Origin: an uncultured Sunxiuqinia sp. | GTDB taxonomy: Bacteria > Bacteroidota > Bacteroidia > Bacteroidales > Prolixibacteraceae | Assembly: GCF_963678245.1 (NCBI RefSeq) | Contig: NZ_OY782777.1 | Span: 1-64,000 of the forward strand | Direction: 5' to 3' | Length of the DNA: 64,000 nucleotides | Shown: in pieces, positions 8,303 to 18,128 of the stretch | How positions within the stretch are numbered: the first letter of the stretch is position 1 | Layout of the letters: each line of letters begins with the position of its first letter | Position numbers and translations under genes: made by a program | The notes under the pieces: generated by a model | Databases searched by the model: none | What the model was told of the DNA's origin: nothing | The model's input: the letters and a program-made list of their open reading frames with translations, nothing else

Positions 8303-9949
8303 TTATTCTTTGGTAAACCGGATGTTGGCAAAGTAGTACACGATGTCCTCCTCTGGATTGTAATCAATCCAAGGCTCACCACCAATGTTGATTACAAAAA
8401 CCCGGGTGTGTTTACCGACTGACTCGGACATATCAATCGTAACTTCAGTCCAGTTTTCCAGCGACGAGTCAGGCATGGTAAAGCGATCTCTCTCCCAATA
8501 TTCCTGTCCAAAATTGCTGTTATCGCCAAAAGCCCACATGTTGTTCATAAAACGTGGCCACAGGCGCTGGAAGTTCGCATATTCTCCTGTTAGCTGACTT
8601 TTTGGAGGCATGTAAACCATCATTTTCAGGTATTTGTATTCCTCTGCATTCAACTGGTATCCCTTAGGCAGTGCAAGTACAAACGACGCACTGGTCTTCC
8701 TTGGAATTAATTTGTAAATGTTTTCGAGTCCTTCGCCAGCAGGGGCGTCAGGAGCCGGATAAATAACATCAAGCGCCCAGTTACCGTCTTGTAGAAGCCC
8801 GCTTACCTCGAATTGGTTGCCAACCAAGACTTCATCCGGGTTTTCAATCAGTTCCACCACACCACTTTCAACATAAGGCATCAGAATATCGTCTAATCCC
8901 ATGGTGTTAGGGCGATAGTATACCTTTGTTAGTATTCCGGCTTCGAGAAAATCCTTCAAGGTGTTTCCACCCGATACGTTTCCTGCTTTTCGCATGAAAG
9001 GTTCAAATTCGCCACCGCCCACAACATCCTGAAAACCACGGTTGTCATACTGTAGTTCAGGTAGCGTGAACAGGTCACCGCCGGTTAAATCCAGGGTTTC
9101 CAAATTCGGGAAATAGAACATATCCTGAAGTGAATTGGCATGAATTGGGTACACCAGTTCGGTAATGTCAGACACGCCATCAGCACTGAAGGTAGTCACG
9201 CCATTGGCTTCAAGAATATTTCTTTCGGACGGTGCAAATTCCGATGAGCTGGTTGGCATGTTCACATTCAGCACGTTTTCGAATACCACGGTATCCAGAA
9301 TAGGCTGGCGGTTGACGATCGGAACAATTTTGTATTCCATATCAATAGCCACCGGTTCTCCGGCTTCTACATTCCCGATAAAGAAGCGGGAATTCTCACC
9401 GCGTTCACCACTTTGAACCTCCCCGTTTTTATCGGTGTATTGAAATTTTAATCCATAATAGTTCATTAGTACTGATGAAATTCCGTTTGGCCAGTTAATC
9501 ACCGCTGCTGATGGCGATGCCAAAATCTGAGGTGGAGTTACAGCGTAGTTAGCCAAATCACTACTGGTGAAAGGAATCAGTGCTATTTCCAATGGCACGG
9601 ATTCATTTCCGAATTTATCAATAGTGTATATTTTAAACCGGTAGAGTTTGGATTGTGTAAGTCCCGTAATGTTGACCCATGAAACCAGCGAATCAATGGT
9701 GATGATCTGGTCGTCATACTCGATTCGGGTTATTTCGGCTTTTCCCAATTTGATTTGACTGCTCGGAATACGACCGGCTTTCATCAGATCAATTTCGACC
9801 CGTTCGAAGCCGATGTGTCCAATAATGGTATCGTATTTAGCTGGGTAGACAATTTCTCCTTCATACTGTTCCTGCTTTTCGTACATGCCTTCACACGACC
9901 ACATGAAAGTTGCAAAAACCAATATTGATAGCAATATGATGTTTCTCAT
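8303..9949 (-). CDS. Surface lipoprotein of a SusCD locus, DUF4998-like
   Basis: Predicted outer-membrane lipoprotein of 548 aa. The start is the ATG at 9947-9949, which gives a lipoprotein signal ending in MWSC; the longer ORF adds 29 residues that overlap the previous gene. The N-terminal part after the lipid anchor (about 30-230) has the fibronectin-like pattern of DUF4998, the middle has one leucine-rich stretch (LETLDLTGGDLFTLPEL), and the C-terminal 170 aa are Trp/aromatic-rich and resemble DUF5013-type surface domains. Such proteins sit beside SusD and are thought to bind glycans at the cell surface. It is the last gene of the sigma-controlled locus. Domain names are from recognition, not a search. 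Confidence 0.7.
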   Translation of the reverse strand: MRNIILLSILVFATFMWSCEGMYEKQEQYEGEIVYPAKYDTIIGHIGFERVEIDLMKAGRIPSSQIKLGKAEITRIEYDDQIITIDSLVSWVNITGLTQSKLYRFKIYTIDKFGNESVPLEIALIPFTSSDLANYAVTPPQILASPSAAVINWPNGISSVLMNYYGLKFQYTDKNGEVQSGERGENSRFFIGNVEAGEPVAIDMEYKIVPIVNRQPILDTVVFENVLNVNMPTSSSEFAPSERNILEANGVTTFSADGVSDITELVYPIHANSLQDMFYFPNLETLDLTGGDLFTLPELQYDNRGFQDVVGGGEFEPFMRKAGNVSGGNTLKDFLEAGILTKVYYRPNTMGLDDILMPYVESGVVELIENPDEVLVGNQFEVSGLLQDGNWALDVIYPAPDAPAGEGLENIYKLIPRKTSASFVLALPKGYQLNAEEYKYLKMMVYMPPKSQLTGEYANFQRLWPRFMNNMWAFGDNSNFGQEYWERDRFTMPDSSLENWTEVTIDMSESVGKHTRVFVINIGGEPWIDYNPEEDIVYYFANIRFTKE

Positions 9950-9983
9950 AATTTTAATCTTTAAATCACTGTTCCTAATAAAC

Positions 9984-11261
9984 TTAATTTCCAGCCTTTC
10001 TGCCATAGAGTGTAATTTCAGACAAGCAGTTGCCATTATCTAGCGTGTAATTACCACCAAATCCTTTCATAGCTCGGTAGCGGAACCAACGGGTAGGTTT
10101 GGTGTATTGAGGTTCATCAGGATACATGTAGGCTTCGTCGCCTTCTTTTCCTTTTTTCACAATTTCGAGTTCGCTTAGTCCTACGGGAACTTCAATTTTA
10201 TTCTCCGATACATATTCCCAATCTTGTGTGTCCTCATCCCAGATGTACATTTCGTAAAGGCCAACATTCTCTCCTCTGTAATACTGTCCCTGGCAAAGGT
10301 CTCCGCAGAAATCCATATGACGTTGGTGGGTTAGTATCCGGCTAAGTTCATAGTGGTCACCCAGATCAATAATGACATTCCAGGGCATGTTTCCGTCATC
10401 GCTGCTTCCGGTGCGGCCACGACCTCCGGTGTGCATAAAGTTCAGGTTGTTTCCTTCATCAATGATTCCGTCAATCACGCTAACTAAGCGGCCTTCGGAA
10501 TTATCACCAAATCCCTGAGGAACACCTCCAACAGAATCACTGTTTAAAGGCAGTTCCCATTCCTCTTTGGCGAGTTTCATGTCTTCCAGCAGATGAATCT
10601 GACCCATGTCTTTTGGTTCAGTGATATTTCCATAGATATCAGACACACGGATCGATACGCTCACCGGATCTTCTGAACCAAGATCAAGATCATCAACAAA
10701 GCGTCGGTCTTCGTCAAGGTTGGATGAGAAAACAGAAGTAAGTGATCTTGACTCGCCGTTTTGCGCGTAATTGAAATCAATGTAAACATTGATACTTTGT
10801 TCGAGCTCATTGATCCAGTCGACAAAGAATGATCCAAAGGCTGGTTTCAATTCGAGTGAATTGGCTACCCTGGAAATGGCAGATTCGAGCGGTTTTACCG
10901 TTACATTAACCGGAATTGAGCGGTTGCCTGCACGGTCAATCGCATACAAATCGATTTCGTAGTTGATGGTATCGCCAAAGCCATAAACGTCGAGCGAATC
11001 GACAAAATAAGAGGCTGAGAAAGAGAATGAATCTCCCTGCCTATTGGTATAAACGGCTTCGACACTTAGTAGATCCTCGTCTTCCGGTACTTCATAGAAA
11101 AACCGTGCGCCACCATATAGTGGCTGGTAGGTCACCTCAATTGGAGGCTGTGGAGGGATCGTGTCATCAGATGTTGCCCGGTGTACCTTCTCTTCCTCGC
11201 AGGAAGTTACAGCCAGCAAAAATGCTGCAATCAGGAGTAAATATATTTTTGTGGTTTTCAT
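9984..11261 (-). CDS. Surface lipoprotein, DUF4959/DUF5126/DUF5000 (discoidin-like) type
   Basis: Predicted lipoprotein of 425 aa with signal ending in VTSC. Start set at the ATG at 11259-11261; the longer ORF runs over the SusD stop. Two N-terminal beta-sandwich domains (about 30-130 and 135-235) contain YAIDRAGNRS-like repeats. The C-terminal segment (about 255-425), with PWNVIIDLGDHYELSRI and RWFRYRA...LSEITLYG, has the form of F5/8 type C/discoidin carbohydrate-binding domains. It sits 44 bp after SusD and 34 bp before the next lipoprotein, so it is probably co-transcribed. A role as surface glycan-binding accessory to SusCD is inferred. Confidence 0.75.
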   Translation of the reverse strand: MKTTKIYLLLIAAFLLAVTSCEEEKVHRATSDDTIPPQPPIEVTYQPLYGGARFFYEVPEDEDLLSVEAVYTNRQGDSFSFSASYFVDSLDVYGFGDTINYEIDLYAIDRAGNRSIPVNVTVKPLESAISRVANSLELKPAFGSFFVDWINELEQSINVYIDFNYAQNGESRSLTSVFSSNLDEDRRFVDDLDLGSEDPVSVSIRVSDIYGNITEPKDMGQIHLLEDMKLAKEEWELPLNSDSVGGVPQGFGDNSEGRLVSVIDGIIDEGNNLNFMHTGGRGRTGSSDDGNMPWNVIIDLGDHYELSRILTHQRHMDFCGDLCQGQYYRGENVGLYEMYIWDEDTQDWEYVSENKIEVPVGLSELEIVKKGKEGDEAYMYPDEPQYTKPTRWFRYRAMKGFGGNYTLDNGNCLSEITLYGRKAGN

Positions 11262-11305
11262 ACGATTCTTTTTATCGTTTTTGTTAAATAAATGACCTGT
11301 AACCA

Positions 11306-13270
11306 TTACCATCCCGGGTTTTGAACTAGGTTAGAGTTCGTATTCATCTCATTTAAGTCAATTGGCCATAGGCAATCGGTAATGGTAAATCTTCTGGTTT
11401 GCTTTACCTCAAGATTGAAGAAATCGGCACCAGTGGTTCCGGTATATTCCCATCCCCAAATAGGCGCTGAGAATTCCATGACGGCTCTTTTTGTCCGTAT
11501 CATGTCCCAGAAACGGCTTCCTTCAAAGGCAAATTCAATGCTTCTTTCCCGAAGAATGATGTCACGCATGCCTTCTTTGGTTTTGTGTTTGTTGACCGTT
11601 TTTACAATTGAGGCATCAGCCCAAACGTGCTCAACATGAGGAACTCCGGCTCTCTCGCGAACCACATTGATGGCATCATAGACCTCTTGGGTTGGCGTGT
11701 CATAGTATTCATTCAGGGCTTCTGCTTTCATTAGATACAAATCGGCCAGACGGATAATTGGATACGGATACTTAACGGTACGTGCCCAGTGGCCGGATTT
11801 AGATTCCATGTGAACAAACTTCTTGATTCCAATTCCGGTTTCGTAATAGTCGGTTGTGTGTTGCGAAGAGTTGAAGCCACCGTGACTACCGGCATACATC
11901 ATCGTATTAATCCGAACACCGTGAGAACGCCAGTAACCACCTGTAATGGCCAGGTTAGCATAAAATCGTGGTTCACGATTCATGTACAGATTAATCGTTT
12001 CGGCTCCGGGTTGCATAATGCCGCGCAGTTCCGTGTATTCCGGGTCATTCGCTCCGGGAGTTGTGGTCAGTTCCCACTTTTTATCCTGATCAAAGTTCAG
12101 GTCTTCTTCTATGGGAACTCCGTTTTCGGTATAATACCGTTCTGCCATCCGGTAGGTTGCTGCCATCCACTGCCAAGAGTAACCAGGTTCGTTAGTAATG
12201 CCACCACCATAGCCTTCGGGCAGGCGCATGTTGGTGGAGTGTGCCAGCTCGGAACCACCATAAATGTCAATGTTGGAGAAGCCCCAGACCAACTCCTTGT
12301 TCCATGGGTCGGTAATGGCCATTCTCAAATCGTAAATGCGTTGTACGTTTTCTGTATTGGCCATATAATCTTCACGATCAAAAATATAGGGTTGTGCGCT
12401 GTATTCGTATAGTTCGATGCCGTTGGTCTCGCAGGCCAGCAAGGCTTCTTCGATAGCGTCGATAGCCTCTTTCCATTTTTCCTTATTATAGTCTAGTGGG
12501 AAGTAGGGTTCTCCGTCGGGGCCAACAAAATCACCAAAATATTCCATATTGCCATTGAAGAAAGGACTGGCACGGAACAACATCACTCTGGCTTTAATGG
12601 CTTTAGCTGCAGCCTGATCCACTTGACCGAGGAGCGTAGCAATCGCTTTTTCCCGAAGATCAGGAATGGCTTCATTCATCAAGGCGATGATGTAGTCAAA
12701 GCAGTCTTCCACTTTCGTACGTTCCAAAAACAATTGGTCTTTAGATGCATCCGGGGCAATCAATTCATCTGAAATGATAATTGGGCCGTATTTCTTAACC
12801 AACAAGAAGTTGTAATAGGCTTTCAGGAATTTGACCTGAGCACGCCATTCGCTTCTTTCTTGGTCCGACATATCCGGCACTTGATCGATATTGGAGAGAA
12901 AAACATTGGCTTGGCGGATTCCAGCGTATAGCCGTGTGCCTCCATTTGTATTTGACCAATCGCCTAGCAGCGGATTTGTAACCGATTGTAGTCCTCGCAT
13001 CAAACGGATTCCTCTCAAGTCTCCTGTATTATCGTTATAATCCAAGCGTCCGATATACTCATCTCCTGCTGTCCAGATAGAGCTGTGTGTTTGTTCTATT
13101 CGTGGCATATAGCTGTAAACTTTGGCTAATGCATTCCAGGCTTCCTCTTTCGATTTAAAGAGGTCCTCCAGGGTTAAGGTATTGTCCGGCACCACATCCA
13201 GATAATCAGAGCAGGATGGTGTTAGGCTAAGGACAAGAAACAATATGATTAAATTTTTCAATCTTTTCAT
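11306..13270 (-). CDS. RagB/SusD family nutrient-uptake outer-membrane lipoprotein
   Basis: SusD-like lid protein of 654 aa that pairs with the SusC channel encoded 19 bp upstream. The lipoprotein signal ends at Cys20 (SLTPSC); the ATG at 13270 is preferred over a TTG two codons upstream. Family features include the N-terminal DYLDVVPDNTLTLEDLF segment, TPR-like helices (ARVMLFRASPFFNG) and the C-terminal RERSIEFAFEGSRFWDMIRTKR signature. Ligand cannot be read from sequence. At about 650 aa it is longer than many SusD proteins (500-550 aa). Confidence 0.93.
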   Translation of the reverse strand: MKRLKNLIILFLVLSLTPSCSDYLDVVPDNTLTLEDLFKSKEEAWNALAKVYSYMPRIEQTHSSIWTAGDEYIGRLDYNDNTGDLRGIRLMRGLQSVTNPLLGDWSNTNGGTRLYAGIRQANVFLSNIDQVPDMSDQERSEWRAQVKFLKAYYNFLLVKKYGPIIISDELIAPDASKDQLFLERTKVEDCFDYIIALMNEAIPDLREKAIATLLGQVDQAAAKAIKARVMLFRASPFFNGNMEYFGDFVGPDGEPYFPLDYNKEKWKEAIDAIEEALLACETNGIELYEYSAQPYIFDREDYMANTENVQRIYDLRMAITDPWNKELVWGFSNIDIYGGSELAHSTNMRLPEGYGGGITNEPGYSWQWMAATYRMAERYYTENGVPIEEDLNFDQDKKWELTTTPGANDPEYTELRGIMQPGAETINLYMNREPRFYANLAITGGYWRSHGVRINTMMYAGSHGGFNSSQHTTDYYETGIGIKKFVHMESKSGHWARTVKYPYPIIRLADLYLMKAEALNEYYDTPTQEVYDAINVVRERAGVPHVEHVWADASIVKTVNKHKTKEGMRDIILRERSIEFAFEGSRFWDMIRTKRAVMEFSAPIWGWEYTGTTGADFFNLEVKQTRRFTITDCLWPIDLNEMNTNSNLVQNPGW

Positions 13271-13289
13271 CTTCAATCTTTTTTAGGTA

Positions 13290-16200
13290 TTAAAATGATA
13301 ACTGGACACCAATATTAAATCGTTTGTTTGGCGGATAGCCCAATCCAGCGCGACCCATTTCCGGATCCCACAGTTTGAACGGACTGATAACAAACAAATT
13401 GGTTCCACTGGCATAGAGCCGGACGCTTTGTAAGCCGATCTTCTTGAAGGTGTCCGCCGGGAGATTGTATCCCATTTCCACGGTTTTTAAACGAAGGAAG
13501 GCGCCATTACGTAACCACCACGAAGATGTTCTGGTATTGTTTTCGAGGGGATCGACCGATAAACGTGGCCAAAAGGCATGGACATCCGGGTTGGTTTCAC
13601 TCCAGTAATCTTCAGCGATAATAGTTAAAGCGTTGCGTCGGGAAGCGAATGGTGCGATACCATAACGATTGTTATTGGGGTCGCTTACATCGCTTGGGTC
13701 AATAAATACAGAGACACGAGCATTCCCCTGGAAGAAGAACGACAGGTCAAAGTCTTTAAATCCACCCGACAACCCAAATCCATACTGAACCTCGGGTACG
13801 GTAGGTAAGCCCATAGGGACTTCGTCGTTTGCATTCACTACCCCATCGCCGTTTACATCTTTGTATTTGATATCGCCGGCCTGGTAGGTACCAAAGTCTT
13901 GCTTGGGTGAATTGGCAATTTCAGCTTCATCCACAAACAAACGTTCGGCAATCAATCCCCACCACTGTCTGATGGGATGTCCCTGACGTTTCAAGTACTC
14001 ATCGGCATAATCCCGTTCATCCAGTTGAACGTATTCGTTGGTGGCAAAGGTGAAGTTGGCACGGCCGGTCATCCACCAATCCTTTTGCGAAATGTATTGG
14101 TAGTCAATGGAGGCTTCAAAACCCTTTGATTCCACTTTCCCTACATTTCCGCTAATGGATGCCTCCAAACCTGCAGAGGATGGGAAGTTTTGACGTTGCA
14201 GATAAATCTGATCACGAACATCCTTAAAAACATCTCCCTGAATCTTCAAAGCATCATCGAGGAAAGTTAATTCAATACCCAGGTTCATTTTGGTTGAAAC
14301 CTCCCAGGTAATATCAGGGTTGGCATATCGGTTAATCTGGTAGCCGCCATATTCATTCATAAAGGTATTTCCCCAACGATAACCTCCACCGCCTTTGGCG
14401 ATATCTGATAAATAGAAGAAACGATCTTGTCGTTGAGCAATGGCGTCGTTACCCACTTTACCCCAGGTGCCCTTCAATTTTAGGGTGTTGATGATGTTTT
14501 CCAAAGGGGCCCAGAATGATTCATTTGAGACGAGCCAACCACCCCCAAATGAAGGGAAGAATCCAAACCTTCGGTCGCCGCTAAATTTCTCAGACCCGTT
14601 GTATCCGTAGGCGAACTCGAAGAAGTAACGGTTGTCGTAGTCGTAAGTTAAACGTCCGGAGTTTCCCATGTTCCGCTCAGGAAGTGTTTCGTAAATCGAC
14701 CGGCTGTTTCCACTGGTCAACAGGTACTCTTCAAACATACCCACGGTCATTAAACCTACGCTGTGTAGCCCGAATTTGCGGTCCCAGTTCAAACGTCCTT
14801 CGTAATAATAGTGTGCACTGGCGTTACGTCCCGGATTGACATCACCCAGGAATGCTTGTCCATCGTTTGGATTCAGGGCAAAAAGTGTATATTCTTCGGT
14901 AATCTGGTTGTAGTTTTCCAAATCATAGAAGTAAGGAATGTATGATCTGGTACTTTTGTATTCGCTCCATGTGTTAACCGAGGCTTTGGCCTGCAACTTC
15001 AAACCTTCTGTAATAAAATCCAGATCTTGCGAAAGGGTTGCCATGGCTGTAATCGAACTTTCATTCCGGTCTTCATAGCCACGAACCATCTCTGCATAGG
15101 GGTTGGCTTTCAGGGGGCCTCCAACGAAGGTACTTCCAAATAGTATATGATCAGCAAAAGCATGTTTTTCATCGGGTTCATATACGGCAGGAAAATCTAC
15201 CGGGTTTGAGTTCATGACCTGTCTGAAAATTTCACTTGCTGCCGTGGCAGGACCATTATAACGTTCAAAACGGCCTTGAAGCCTGGTATCCAGTCGAGTG
15301 GTTGGTGTCAGTTTAAAAATAACGTTGTTCCTTAACTGCACCCGGTTAATGTTAATGTTGTTGTTAAAATTGTTCTCCGGGGCAACTTTCAGAAGGCCAT
15401 TTTCATTTTCTATGGTTCCTGCCACATAATAGGTAGCTATTTGGCCGCCACCCGATACGTTAAAGTTTGCTTTTTTATTAATGGTTGATTTTTCAAACAA
15501 CTCATCGTACCAATCGATATTGGGGTAGATCATCGGATCAAGACCATCAGCGGTCGATTGAATCTTCTGTTCGCTGTAGAAAGCGCCGAGTATCGGGTTT
15601 CTGGAAATCCGGGCCTCGTTGTACAGACGCATATAGTCTACGCCATCCAGCAATTCGTTCATCTGGGTGGGAGTGGCTATGTGTGTTTCGAGCCTGATGT
15701 TGATTTTTGCCGGTCCTTCTCGCCCCGACTTCGTCTCAACAATGATGATTCCATTCGCTCCTCTGGCACCGTAAAGTACGGTAGCGGAAGCATCTTTCAG
15801 AATGGAAAAGCTTTCGATGTTATCAGGTTCCATGCGAGCCAAGTCATCGGGTGAGGCTTCAAAGCCATCAATCAAAATCAATGGATTAGTTTTATAACCA
15901 AAGGTGGTAACCCCGCGAACAAAGAATTGCGCATTGTCATTACCAGGTTCACCAGTGGTTTGGTATGAAATAATTCCAGGAATTTTACCTGCCAAAGCAC
16001 TGGTCAGATTCGAGGCGGGTTGTTTCAGATCGCCTGGTCTCACGGTCTCAATCGAAGAAATTACGCTTGTTTTTTTCTGCTTTCCGAAGGCAACCACCTG
16101 AACTTCGTCTAGCTGTGTGTCGTCGTCATACAGAGCCACATCGAAGATATTGCGGTCTCCAACAACTTGCTCAACCGGGGTTTTCCCGATAAAGGAGAAA

Positions 16201-16763
16201 ACCAGCGTGTCTCCAACTGCTGCTTGCATGGAGAATTCTCCGTTGGCGTCGGTCACAGTTCCCCTTGAAGTTCCCCTTATGGCAACTGAAACACCGGGAA
16301 GACCAAGTCCCACATCGTCTTTTACAAACCCAGATATTGTTTTCAGGCCGGGTTGTTCTATAACTTCCTGCACCTGTTTGGGAGCAGCAGTTTGGTCAGG
16401 GATAATAACAATTTGCCGATCAGAGATCTGATAGGTTAGATTTGTTCCTTCAAAGGCTTTTCTAAGAATTCGTTCAACAGAAAACCGTTCAGCTTTGACA
16501 CTTACTGTCTTTTCCAGATCTACATCGCTGTCCTTGTAGAAGAAAATAAACTCGCTCTGTTCCTGAATTTCTTCAAAAAGTTGTTTAATGGTTCCATTCT
16601 CGATGTCCATTGAAAACCGTGTACTCTGCGAATAAGTAGAAGTTGCATACAAACTGACAACCCCCATCATAAATAGAAGTAAGGTTAATTTCATAGTTCT
16701 CAAGAAGTGTGCACAGTAATCCCTTCTATGGAAAAAATAAGCACAGGTGTTACTTTTTTTCAT
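13290..16763 (-). CDS. SusC/RagA TonB-linked outer-membrane protein with STN signalling domain
   Basis: Outer-membrane TonB-dependent channel of about 1157 aa. The ATG at 16763 is preferred to the GTG four codons upstream. After a long N-terminus with a signal segment ending near ATSTYSQ comes a secretin/TonB STN domain (about 45-120, with IEEIQEQSEF-like and QISDRQIVI stretches), then a CarboxypepD_reg-like domain (ISGFVKDDVGLGLPGVSVAIRGT), the plug (GANGIIIVETKSG) and the barrel. The STN domain is the part that contacts a FecR anti-sigma factor in trans-envelope signalling, and fecR and an ECF sigma gene lie directly upstream. Transported glycan unknown. Confidence 0.93.
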   Translation of the reverse strand: MKKSNTCAYFFHRRDYCAHFLRTMKLTLLLFMMGVVSLYATSTYSQSTRFSMDIENGTIKQLFEEIQEQSEFIFFYKDSDVDLEKTVSVKAERFSVERILRKAFEGTNLTYQISDRQIVIIPDQTAAPKQVQEVIEQPGLKTISGFVKDDVGLGLPGVSVAIRGTSRGTVTDANGEFSMQAAVGDTLVFSFIGKTPVEQVVGDRNIFDVALYDDDTQLDEVQVVAFGKQKKTSVISSIETVRPGDLKQPASNLTSALAGKIPGIISYQTTGEPGNDNAQFFVRGVTTFGYKTNPLILIDGFEASPDDLARMEPDNIESFSILKDASATVLYGARGANGIIIVETKSGREGPAKINIRLETHIATPTQMNELLDGVDYMRLYNEARISRNPILGAFYSEQKIQSTADGLDPMIYPNIDWYDELFEKSTINKKANFNVSGGGQIATYYVAGTIENENGLLKVAPENNFNNNININRVQLRNNVIFKLTPTTRLDTRLQGRFERYNGPATAASEIFRQVMNSNPVDFPAVYEPDEKHAFADHILFGSTFVGGPLKANPYAEMVRGYEDRNESSITAMATLSQDLDFITEGLKLQAKASVNTWSEYKSTRSYIPYFYDLENYNQITEEYTLFALNPNDGQAFLGDVNPGRNASAHYYYEGRLNWDRKFGLHSVGLMTVGMFEEYLLTSGNSRSIYETLPERNMGNSGRLTYDYDNRYFFEFAYGYNGSEKFSGDRRFGFFPSFGGGWLVSNESFWAPLENIINTLKLKGTWGKVGNDAIAQRQDRFFYLSDIAKGGGGYRWGNTFMNEYGGYQINRYANPDITWEVSTKMNLGIELTFLDDALKIQGDVFKDVRDQIYLQRQNFPSSAGLEASISGNVGKVESKGFEASIDYQYISQKDWWMTGRANFTFATNEYVQLDERDYADEYLKRQGHPIRQWWGLIAERLFVDEAEIANSPKQDFGTYQAGDIKYKDVNGDGVVNANDEVPMGLPTVPEVQYGFGLSGGFKDFDLSFFFQGNARVSVFIDPSDVSDPNNNRYGIAPFASRRNALTIIAEDYWSETNPDVHAFWPRLSVDPLENNTRTSSWWLRNGAFLRLKTVEMGYNLPADTFKKIGLQSVRLYASGTNLFVISPFKLWDPEMGRAGLGYPPNKRFNIGVQLSF

Positions 16764-16792
16764 AAATTTGTTCACTTTTAGTTAATTAAAAT

Positions 16793-16807
16793 ATCGCTTT
16801 ATGCGAT
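16793..16807. repeat. Short inverted repeat in the fecR-susC gap
   Basis: ATCGC and GCGAT form a 5-bp stem around TTTAT, followed by six T on the plus strand. It is the first of two hairpins in the 124-bp gap between fecR and susC. Confidence 0.5.
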
Positions 16808-16821
16808 GTTTTTTAGTACAT

Positions 16822-16853
16822 AAGCTTGCAGGTGTTGCAGCATCTGCAAGCTT
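16822..16853. terminator. Hairpin between fecR and susC
   Basis: A perfect 10-bp stem (16822-16831 with 16844-16853) has a 12-nt loop and seven T after it on the plus strand. On the minus strand, the direction of the operon, no T run follows, so it may act as an attenuator or processing site rather than a full stop between the regulatory genes and susC. Confidence 0.55.
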
Positions 16854-16887
16854 TTTTTGCTAAGTATTGATTTATACTATGGTTAGT

Positions 16888-18027
16888 TTAGTAAATTGTG
16901 ACTCTTTGTTCCTCCTCTTTAAAGTTAAATGGTGTTGTTTTTTTTATGGTATATAAAACTTCTTCGATGTTGTTTTTTAGGTCCAAACGCCCCGAAAAGG
17001 TTATTTGAGCAAGTTCCCTGTCTTTCAGGTTGATCTCAATATTGTAGTAGCGTGATATTTTTTTCAGAATATTTCCAAGCGTTTCGCTTTTAAAGACATA
17101 ATAGCCGTAATGCCACGAAAGATAGTCGGACGGGTCAACTTCCCTGACAACAAATTGGCCCCCTTTTTCTTCAAATGTGACCGCCTCCCCGGGAGATATC
17201 ATTTTATTTTCAGTTGGCAAAAAAGCTTTTGTTTTCCGGATCAGCTTAATGGAGCCTTCCTTCAAAACGGCAGTTGAACTTTGATCGTCCGAATAAGCAC
17301 TAAGGTTGAAAATTGTTCCAATCACCTCTATGTTAAATTGTTTAGATTGAACGACAAATGGCTTTTCCGGATCTTTGGAAACATTGAAAATGGCTTCACC
17401 ATCAAGGTAGACTTCGCGTTTGTTTTCTGCAAAAACAGCGGGATAAACCATTTTTGAGCCTGAGTTCAACCAGACGGTGGTACCTTCGGATAAGGTTATT
17501 TTTGACCGTTTACCGTACGGAACGGTCAGCGTATTGTAGCTTGGCTTTACAGGCTCCAGTTTTTGTTGAAAAGTTTGGCTGGCTCCAATTGCGATTTCCT
17601 CTCCCTTGGTGTCGTACTGGATTTCTGATTCTACTTCAGAAATATCAATGGCCTGTGCTTCACTTAGCACCAGACGCGTAACTGTATCGTTTTTACTCTT
17701 CTCTGTGCTGTTGGCAAAATCAGCAATCGCGGAAGGTTGATTGAATTGGTTGTACCAGATTCCTCCGGAAATAGCAAATATGAAAACCGAAGCGGCAGTA
17801 AACCAGATTCGTCGGATTTTTCTTCGGCTTATGGTTTCGATCGAATGCTGTATTCGGAAGTTTAATTGCTTTTTATCGAGTACAGACCACTTGTTTTTTG
17901 GGGTTATTAAGTAGAAATATAGCTGATTGGCCGTATCTAAAACCTTCGGACTAGCATTTGCTTCTTCCTTGATTTTCTTTTCCGTAATCCCTTCTTCTAC
18001 TAAAATATCTTCGACTTCCTTTTTCAC
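16888..18027 (-). CDS. FecR family anti-sigma factor
   Basis: Inner-membrane anti-sigma protein of 379 aa. A cytoplasmic N-terminus (about 1-70, sigma-binding) is followed by one transmembrane helix (about 73-92), the periplasmic FecR domain (from YNTLTVPYGKRSKITLSEGT through the IFNLSAYSD stretch) and a C-terminal DUF4974-type domain ending FNFKEEEQRVTIY. It lies 101 bp after the ECF sigma gene and before an STN-containing SusC. In this family ligand capture by SusC is relayed through STN and FecR to release the sigma factor. Confidence 0.93.
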   Translation of the reverse strand: MKKEVEDILVEEGITEKKIKEEANASPKVLDTANQLYFYLITPKNKWSVLDKKQLNFRIQHSIETISRRKIRRIWFTAASVFIFAISGGIWYNQFNQPSAIADFANSTEKSKNDTVTRLVLSEAQAIDISEVESEIQYDTKGEEIAIGASQTFQQKLEPVKPSYNTLTVPYGKRSKITLSEGTTVWLNSGSKMVYPAVFAENKREVYLDGEAIFNVSKDPEKPFVVQSKQFNIEVIGTIFNLSAYSDDQSSTAVLKEGSIKLIRKTKAFLPTENKMISPGEAVTFEEKGGQFVVREVDPSDYLSWHYGYYVFKSETLGNILKKISRYYNIEINLKDRELAQITFSGRLDLKNNIEEVLYTIKKTTPFNFKEEEQRVTIY

Positions 18028-18128
18028 GTGAATAGTTCTAATACCAAGATAAAGGAGAAAAATGCGAAAACATAGACAGCAAAAATGATTTTTTTTTCAA
18101 AAAAAAATCAATAACCGAAGTTGAAAGC

